Source: JBBRFH01 sp038224615 (GTDB lineage Bacteria > Planctomycetota > Phycisphaerae > Tepidisphaerales > Tepidisphaeraceae). Taken from it: a stretch of 11,289 bases of DNA. The notes below the pieces were generated by a model that had not been told where the DNA came from, did not search any database, and was given only the letters and a program-made list of their open reading frames with translations. Made by a program: the position numbers and the translations under genes. Of the stretch, positions 7,735 to 11,289 are shown one piece after another; positions within the stretch are counted from its first letter, which is position 1, and each line of letters opens with the position of its first letter. The stretch lies in assembly GCA_038224615.1 (NCBI GenBank), contig JBBRFH010000104.1, positions 1 to 11,289 on the forward strand, given 5' to 3'.

Positions 7735-9533
7735 TTCTGGACGCCCCTGCCGACGTCAATCAGCATCACATCGCCTGCCGTGAACAAGATGCGCTCCGGC
7801 GGTGGGTTCAGCAGCGCAAATCCACTGATTTCACCGCGCTCGATCTTCGCGATGTTCTGCGCTCCAAACGGCTCCTTGTACTGGTTGTCGGGGCTTGATG
7901 GCTCGGACAGGCGATGCCGGTCGAGCAGGAACACGCGCACCCCTTCGCGCTCGGCGATCGCGTCGAGCGACGGCCAGTCGGTCGCGTAGAGCATATCGAA
8001 CGTCGCCTCGATCCGCCGTTTCATCTCGGCGTAGTAGGCGACATTGAAGGGGATCGCGACTTCGTGATTCACCAGCACGCTACGATGTGCCAACAGCGGG
8101 ATCGCGCGGGCATCGTAAGGATGGGCGGCGATCTTCGTGTCAACCGGCAGTGAGCGAAGAAACGCCATCGCCTGATCAAACCCCGCCGGCAGATCCCACG
8201 TCGCGGGACCGTGATACGCGGCGACGGCCTGGGTCGTCGAACGAATGATGAGAACTGTAGTAACCGCAACCAACAAGCCCATTGCGCACCATCGGCCGAT
8301 TCCGGCTCCTCCCCCGCATAGCGAGGCCGGGTGAGGGTCGCGGCCGCCAAGTTGCGATGCAGGCGCAGACGCTTCACGCTTCAGCCCGCACCTAACCTCC
8401 TCCGAAGCAAGAGGGATCGGAGACGGCTTTCGCAAGAGTGTGGCGACCCCCGCCGCCCACATCATCGCGAACGTGGGGACGGCGTATGTCATGTAGCGGC
8501 TGGGCAGATAGAGCTTGAATGCCAGCGCATGGGCGAGCGCCCAGATCGTCAGCGCCGACCCGATCAGCAGCCACGCCTCGAGCGGGATCGCGCGACGCCG
8601 CCAGAGCAGTGTCGCCAGCAACGCCGCCAGCGCAACTGCGGTCTGAAGCAGTGTCAGGCCGATGCCGGCGGTAGCGCTGTGGAAATAGAAGACATGCCAC
8701 GGGCGGAAGAACGCGGTGCGTCCGTCGCGGCCCCATTCGGGCATCTGCCGGGCCTGGGCGTAGGTGACGAACGGGCCCGCCTCGGCTGGCAGCGGTCGGA
8801 TGTACAGCAGCGCGACGATCGCGAACGCGATCACCCCGCAGGCGCAAAGCCCGACGAACCGGCGCGGCGGACGGCGATGCTGGAGAAGTCCGATGAGCAG
8901 CACCACGCCGGCCACCGGCGCGAGATTCAGCACGATCGGCGGATACAGCAGCGTGGTGACGACCATGACCACACCGAACGTGATCCATCGCCGGGCGACG
9001 ATCGCGATCATCCCCGCCAGCAGCAGCGGCACGCCGAACGAGCGAGGGAAGCCGCCTTCGACGAGCAATGCCGACTGCGAAAGCACCCACACCAGCACCG
9101 CCGCCGCTCCGCCTGCGAATCCGCCCATACGTCGGCCGAGAAGCGCCGCGAGCGCGACGCCAGTAACATTCAGCACGAGCGCGATCAACTCGGCCAGGTG
9201 CTGGGCATCTACGTGCGGTGCGAGCAGGCGAAACAGCGCCTGGTACGCCGGCGGCGAGTAGACGTACATCGACATGTAGCGCGCGGCGAGGTCGTCTGGA
9301 AAAAGCGCTGCGTCGGCGTAGCGGTACATCCACCATGTGTGCTGGGCGGCGTCGCCGGCGAAAAGATCGTCGCGCAGCAGCATCACGCCGAGGCGATTGG
9401 TTGTGTCGGCGATCACCAGGAGCGCGAGCAGCGCGACGATCAGCATGCGCCAGTCGCGCGAACGCGCCAGCGGCGCGGCGGCGACCGGCGATTTGGAAGC
9501 GGGCTGCTGGCTCGGTTGATCGGGCAATGACAC
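7731..9533 (-). CDS. Large multi-pass membrane protein, probable GT-C-type glycosyltransferase-like
   Basis: A 600-residue protein when started at the GTG at 9533 (SLPDQPSQQP after the start residue), 22 bp after the acetyltransferase stop. The frame is open further upstream to 9842, but that part is antisense-frame noise within the acetyltransferase gene. A short proline/alanine-rich cytoplasmic leader is followed by a first span (about 31-55), then an outward loop with FAGDAAQHTWW (58-68) and a Y.YSPPAY motif, and then about nine further spans. LYLPSRYMTY in a late loop recalls the P..RY motif of polytopic sugar transferases. The last 130 residues are soluble. I could not assign a named family, and the enzymatic role is inferred from topology and from its coupling to the ArnT-like gene. 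A dispersed repeat encodes the loop just after LLRKPSPI. ATG at 9446 is an alternative start. Confidence 0.72.
   Translation of the reverse strand: MSLPDQPSQQPASKSPVAAAPLARSRDWRMLIVALLALLVIADTTNRLGVMLLRDDLFAGDAAQHTWWMYRYADAALFPDDLAARYMSMYVYSPPAYQALFRLLAPHVDAQHLAELIALVLNVTGVALAALLGRRMGGFAGGAAAVLVWVLSQSALLVEGGFPRSFGVPLLLAGMIAIVARRWITFGVVMVVTTLLYPPIVLNLAPVAGVVLLIGLLQHRRPPRRFVGLCACGVIAFAIVALLYIRPLPAEAGPFVTYAQARQMPEWGRDGRTAFFRPWHVFYFHSATAGIGLTLLQTAVALAALLATLLWRRRAIPLEAWLLIGSALTIWALAHALAFKLYLPSRYMTYAVPTFAMMWAAGVATLLRKPSPIPLASEEVRCGLKREASAPASQLGGRDPHPASLCGGGAGIGRWCAMGLLVAVTTVLIIRSTTQAVAAYHGPATWDLPAGFDQAMAFLRSLPVDTKIAAHPYDARAIPLLAHRSVLVNHEVAIPFNVAYYAEMKRRIEATFDMLYATDWPSLDAIAEREGVRVFLLDRHRLSEPSSPDNQYKEPFGAQNIAKIERGEISGFALLNPPPERILFTAGDVMLIDVGRGVQK
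8302..8420. repeat. Dispersed repeat inserted in-frame in the multi-pass membrane gene (family C, copy 2)
   Basis: This has the same plan as the element at 6972-7087: a foldable GC-rich unit at 8302-8341 (CCGGCTC facing GAGGCCGG), a middle of about 45 bases, and a second pyrimidine/purine-rich unit at 8385-8420. Bases 8323-8341 match 6994-7012 at 16 of 19 positions. It encodes about 40 loop residues rich in Gly, Ala and Pro between two hydrophobic spans and keeps the frame open. Confidence 0.55.
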
Positions 9534-9555
9534 CGGGCGTCTGTTGTAACGCCCG

Positions 9556-10263
9556 TCAGAGATCGACGCGATAGCGGCACTTGTGCGTCTCGCCACCCCT
9601 GGCGCGGACGACGTTGTTTTCAGGAACCTCGATGATCTCGACCATGTTGGCGCCAAGCCGCTCGATCGTGCGACGACTGGCGAGATTGGCGGGGTTGCAG
9701 GTGATCCACAGGTGGTCGCGGCCGTGCAGCTTCGCGAGTGCCAGCAGCAGGCGCGTGGCGCGTTCGGCGTAGTGATAGCCACGCGCCGGCGGGAAGACGC
9801 CATAGCCGACGTGGCCGGTGTAGAGCCGGAACTGGTCATCATCCGAGAGTCGCAGCGAGATCGTTCCCGCGATCGGCACCGGCGGGCTGTACTCCGGCCT
9901 GAGCTTCATCCAGAAGACGTACCCCGGCCAGCGCCCAAGGAGCGGATCGCCCGGCTCGATCCCGCTGGGCCGCTGCTCGACGAACGTCAGCAACGTCTGC
10001 CGCGTCCAAGTCGCCACCGATTCCCCCCAACACATCGGATGGGCCGCCGCCGTCAGCATGTCTTCGATGTAGATGGGCGACGGCGCGACAAGCTCGAGAT
10101 CGCGGTCGATCGACACCGGCAGGCGATGAAAGTGCTGCGTCAGCGACATAGGCTTACGCCGCCCGAAGATGAACCGCCAAGCGGCGATGAGCGCGCGGGT
10201 GAACGCGAGGAAATACGAAAGGTACGGTCCATTCTCAAACTTTGCGTTTGGCTTGGCGCTCAT
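9556..10263 (-). CDS. GNAT-family N-acetyltransferase
   Basis: A cytoplasmic protein of up to 235 residues whose C-terminal half is a GNAT fold. GHVGYGVFPPARGYHYAERAT (150-170) aligns with the GYxIRPxxRGKGYA acetyl-CoA loop, but the second glycine of the RGxGxA core is a histidine. WITCNPANLASRRTIERLGA (186-205) is the typical late GNAT motif (N-P-x-N-x-A-S...E-x-L-G). IAGTISLRLSD (131-141) is the central strand pair. It most resembles the predicted acetyltransferases of the COG3981 kind; the substrate is unknown. The ATG at 10263 gives an N-terminal extension with an amphipathic stretch (14-33). The ATG at 10149 (MSLTQHF, 197 residues) is an equally good start, and neither has a convincing ribosome site. 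It leads the run into the two sugar-transferase-like genes and may acetylate the same envelope component. Confidence 0.85.
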   Translation of the reverse strand: MSAKPNAKFENGPYLSYFLAFTRALIAAWRFIFGRRKPMSLTQHFHRLPVSIDRDLELVAPSPIYIEDMLTAAAHPMCWGESVATWTRQTLLTFVEQRPSGIEPGDPLLGRWPGYVFWMKLRPEYSPPVPIAGTISLRLSDDDQFRLYTGHVGYGVFPPARGYHYAERATRLLLALAKLHGRDHLWITCNPANLASRRTIERLGANMVEIIEVPENNVVRARGGETHKCRYRVDL

Positions 10264-10305
10264 CGTATCTTCGCGGCTAAGCGCTGCAAGAACTCACCCT
10301 CTGAG

Positions 10306-10349
10306 GGACCAAACGACCGCGGGCGAAGACCGGTTGGCCTTCGCCCGCG
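10306..10349 (-). terminator. Intrinsic terminator-like hairpin after the small membrane protein gene
   Basis: Positions 10318-10328 pair perfectly with 10339-10349 (11 bp, GC-rich, about 10-base loop with two more possible pairs). On the minus strand the stem is followed by GTCGTTTGG, the same TCGTTT pattern that follows the strong terminator at 60-102. It lies between the stop of the small membrane gene and the acetyltransferase start. Plus-strand bases after it (ATTATTCGTTTT) would also allow function in the other direction. Confidence 0.6.
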
Positions 10350-10389
10350 TGGATTATTCGTTTTGCTGCGGCGATGCCCGCGGCAAGCA

Positions 10390-10554
10390 TTATTGAGCGA
10401 ACAGGTTGTTGCCCGGCGGCAGCACTTCGTTGGCTCGGAGGATGAACAGGATCAGCCCCGTGAGCACGACCACGAACCCCGCGGCAGCGAGCGCCGTGTA
10501 GACGTTGTTCGTCGGCTTTACCTGAATCACGTCACCGGATGCGATACGACTCAT
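10390..10554 (-). CDS. Small single-span membrane protein, function unknown
   Basis: A 54-residue protein from the ATG at 10554 (MSRIASGDVIQ). It has a polar N terminus of about 18 residues, one strong transmembrane helix (about 19-42, VYTALAAAGFVVVLTGLILFIL) and a short tail with the PPGN motif. The frame stays open to 10626, but the extra 24 codons lie in a repeat and are Ser/Asn-rich noise, whereas AGGAG sits five bases before this ATG. No family is recognised. It follows the coiled-coil protein gene on the same strand across a 75-bp gap containing a repeat, and it may be a membrane anchor or a small partner of that protein. Confidence 0.7.
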   Translation of the reverse strand: MSRIASGDVIQVKPTNNVYTALAAAGFVVVLTGLILFILRANEVLPPGNNLFAQ

Positions 10555-10559
10555 TGTGG

Positions 10560-10564
10560 CTCCT
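10560..10564 (-). promoter_or_regulatory. Ribosome binding site that fixes the small membrane protein start
   Basis: AGGAG on the minus strand, five bases before the ATG at 10554. It is one of the few good Shine-Dalgarno sites in the window and decides the start against the longer frame. It is half of a short symmetric sequence (CTCCT-A-AGGAG, 10560-10570). Confidence 0.7.
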
Positions 10565-10572
10565 AAGGAGGA

Positions 10573-10628
10573 CGAATTCGGAATTCGGAATTCTGAATGC
10601 TGAATGCTGAGTTCAGAATTCAGCATTT
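10573..10628. repeat. Intergenic palindromic repeat, family A, copy 2
   Basis: A run of GAATTCGG / GAATGCTGA words that fold back on themselves; AATGCTGA near 10603 pairs with TCAGCATT at 10619-10626, and AATTCTGAA with TTCAGAATT. It is AT-rich against a GC-rich background and shares 14 of 16 bases (10583-10598) with copy 1 at 208-223. It occupies nearly all of the gap between the stop of the coiled-coil gene (10630) and the ribosome site of the small membrane gene. Confidence 0.7.
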
Positions 10629-10629
10629 A

Positions 10630-11164
10630 CTAGATCTGCGTCTTGACCACGTTGCCGGGTTTGACCTGGGCGAGGTTTTGCGGCTCGGCCATGATCTCGC
10701 CGACGGCTTCGTTCTGGTCGACGACTTCGACCTTGAGCTTGCCGAGGAACGCGCCGGTGTTGGCGTCGAGGATGTTGAACTCCATGCCCTTGGCGACTTG
10801 ATCCTGGCTGCCGATGGAGATGGTGGCGTATTCCTTGCCGGCGATGTTGCGGCGGGACCGGACGACACCATTGATGGCCGGGGCACCGGCGCGGAGGCCG
10901 GCATCCGATTTTTCAAGCTGGGCGGTGGTCACACCCATGTCCAGCAACAGTTTGGCCTGCTTGTCGGTCTTGACGGTGGCAGCGGTGAGCTGCTCGGCGA
11001 GGTTGCGACGTTGACGCTCGGTCTGCTCGAGGTCGGCAACCAGCTTGTTCACACGCGTGCTGTAGTCGGCGACCTGACGCAGACGCTCATCGGCGTCCTT
11101 ACGCAACGCGAGGATCTGATTGTTCAGCTCGGCCCTGCCCTTTTCGCTCGCTTCGACGGCGACC
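10630..11164 (-). CDS. Coiled-coil protein with C-terminal beta domain, 5' end missing
   Basis: About 178 residues are trustworthy, from VAVEASEKG to the TAG at 10630-10632. The first 75 residues or so are a heptad-like, charged coiled coil (EASEKGRAEL ... LEQTERQRRNLAEQL). The last 80 (INGVVRSRRN ... GNVVKTQI) form an all-beta module with an ISIGSQDQVAKGMEF signature and a closing VKPGNVV, reminiscent of FlgT-C or MreC-like beta domains in envelope proteins; this is a resemblance by eye, not an established assignment. The natural start is not in the window. An apparent ATG at 11223 lies in the inverted fold-back copy, so its first 20 codons are an artefact. The family and role are unknown; an envelope or scaffold function is a guess. 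Confidence 0.7.
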
Positions 11165-11289
11165 ACCCAGCAGCAGGCGGTCGCCGTCGAAGCGAGCGGA
11201 AAGGGCAGGGCCGAGCTGAACAATCAGATCCGCGCGTTGCGGTAGGACGCCGATGAGCGTCTGCGTCAGGTCGCCGACGACAGCACGCG
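11054..11289. repeat. 111-bp inverted repeat (fold-back) at the right edge
   Basis: Positions 11054-11164 and 11179-11289 are reverse complements with 5 mismatches and no gap by hand alignment, separated by 14 bases (11165-11178). The left arm is good coding sequence of the coiled-coil gene. The right arm repeats it backwards but with E to G, L to R, K to stop and Y to D changes, mostly substitutions to G on the read strand. The repeat runs exactly to the last base of the window. A chimeric read or contig-tip artefact fits best; a genuine palindrome is the alternative. Confidence 0.93.

Noticed and set aside
9534..9842. N-terminal extension of the 600-residue membrane protein gene to 9842
   Set aside because: This part overlaps the acetyltransferase gene on the same strand in another frame, is Ser/Thr/Arg-rich noise, and has no membrane-protein character; the GTG at 9533 fits the gap.
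10597..11256. Plus-strand 219-codon frame at the right edge
   Set aside because: It is antisense to the coiled-coil gene and runs through the fold-back junction.

Overview
No clear novel defence, mobile or biosynthetic system is visible in this window. It is a high-GC bacterial chromosome fragment, most likely a metagenomic or draft contig that ends at the right edge. The gene types, the many small hairpin-forming intergenic repeats and the mostly weak ribosome binding sites suggest a planctomycete, perhaps the Phycisphaerae side of the phylum. That placement is inference and rests on no marker gene.

Layout. Positions 1-102 hold the last codons of a plus-strand gene and a strong intrinsic terminator. 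A CPBP-type membrane protease runs leftward (245-1177). trpC (indole-3-glycerol phosphate synthase, 1225-2037) runs rightward from a 47-bp divergent gap. From there to the end everything is on the minus strand. Reading 5' to 3' on that strand: a truncated coiled-coil envelope-type protein and a 54-residue single-span membrane protein (11164-10390); then, after a terminator hairpin, a GNAT acetyltransferase, a large multi-pass GT-C-like protein, an ArnT/PMT-like glycosyltransferase and ribBA (10263-4777), all tightly spaced and partly overlapping; then, after another hairpin, an unrecognised 10-span membrane protein and an M48 metallopeptidase (4642-2237), which converge on trpC.

How the genes fit together. 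The two GT-C-type proteins are translationally coupled by an ATGA overlap and follow the acetyltransferase at 22 bp, so a cell-envelope sugar-modification role is plausible but unproven. RibBA (riboflavin synthesis) appears to be a housekeeping passenger at the end of that transcript. The 10-span protein and the M48 peptidase form a two-gene unit.

Structures that the genes do not explain are the main interest. (1) Two families of intergenic imperfect palindromes occur, with two copies each. (2) A related repeat of about 117 bp is inserted in-frame in both GT-C-type genes and is read in a different frame in each. (3) The last 236 bp form a 111-bp inverted repeat (5 mismatches) that folds the last gene back on itself. 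I judge this to be an assembly or chimera artefact, so the 5' end of that gene should not be trusted.
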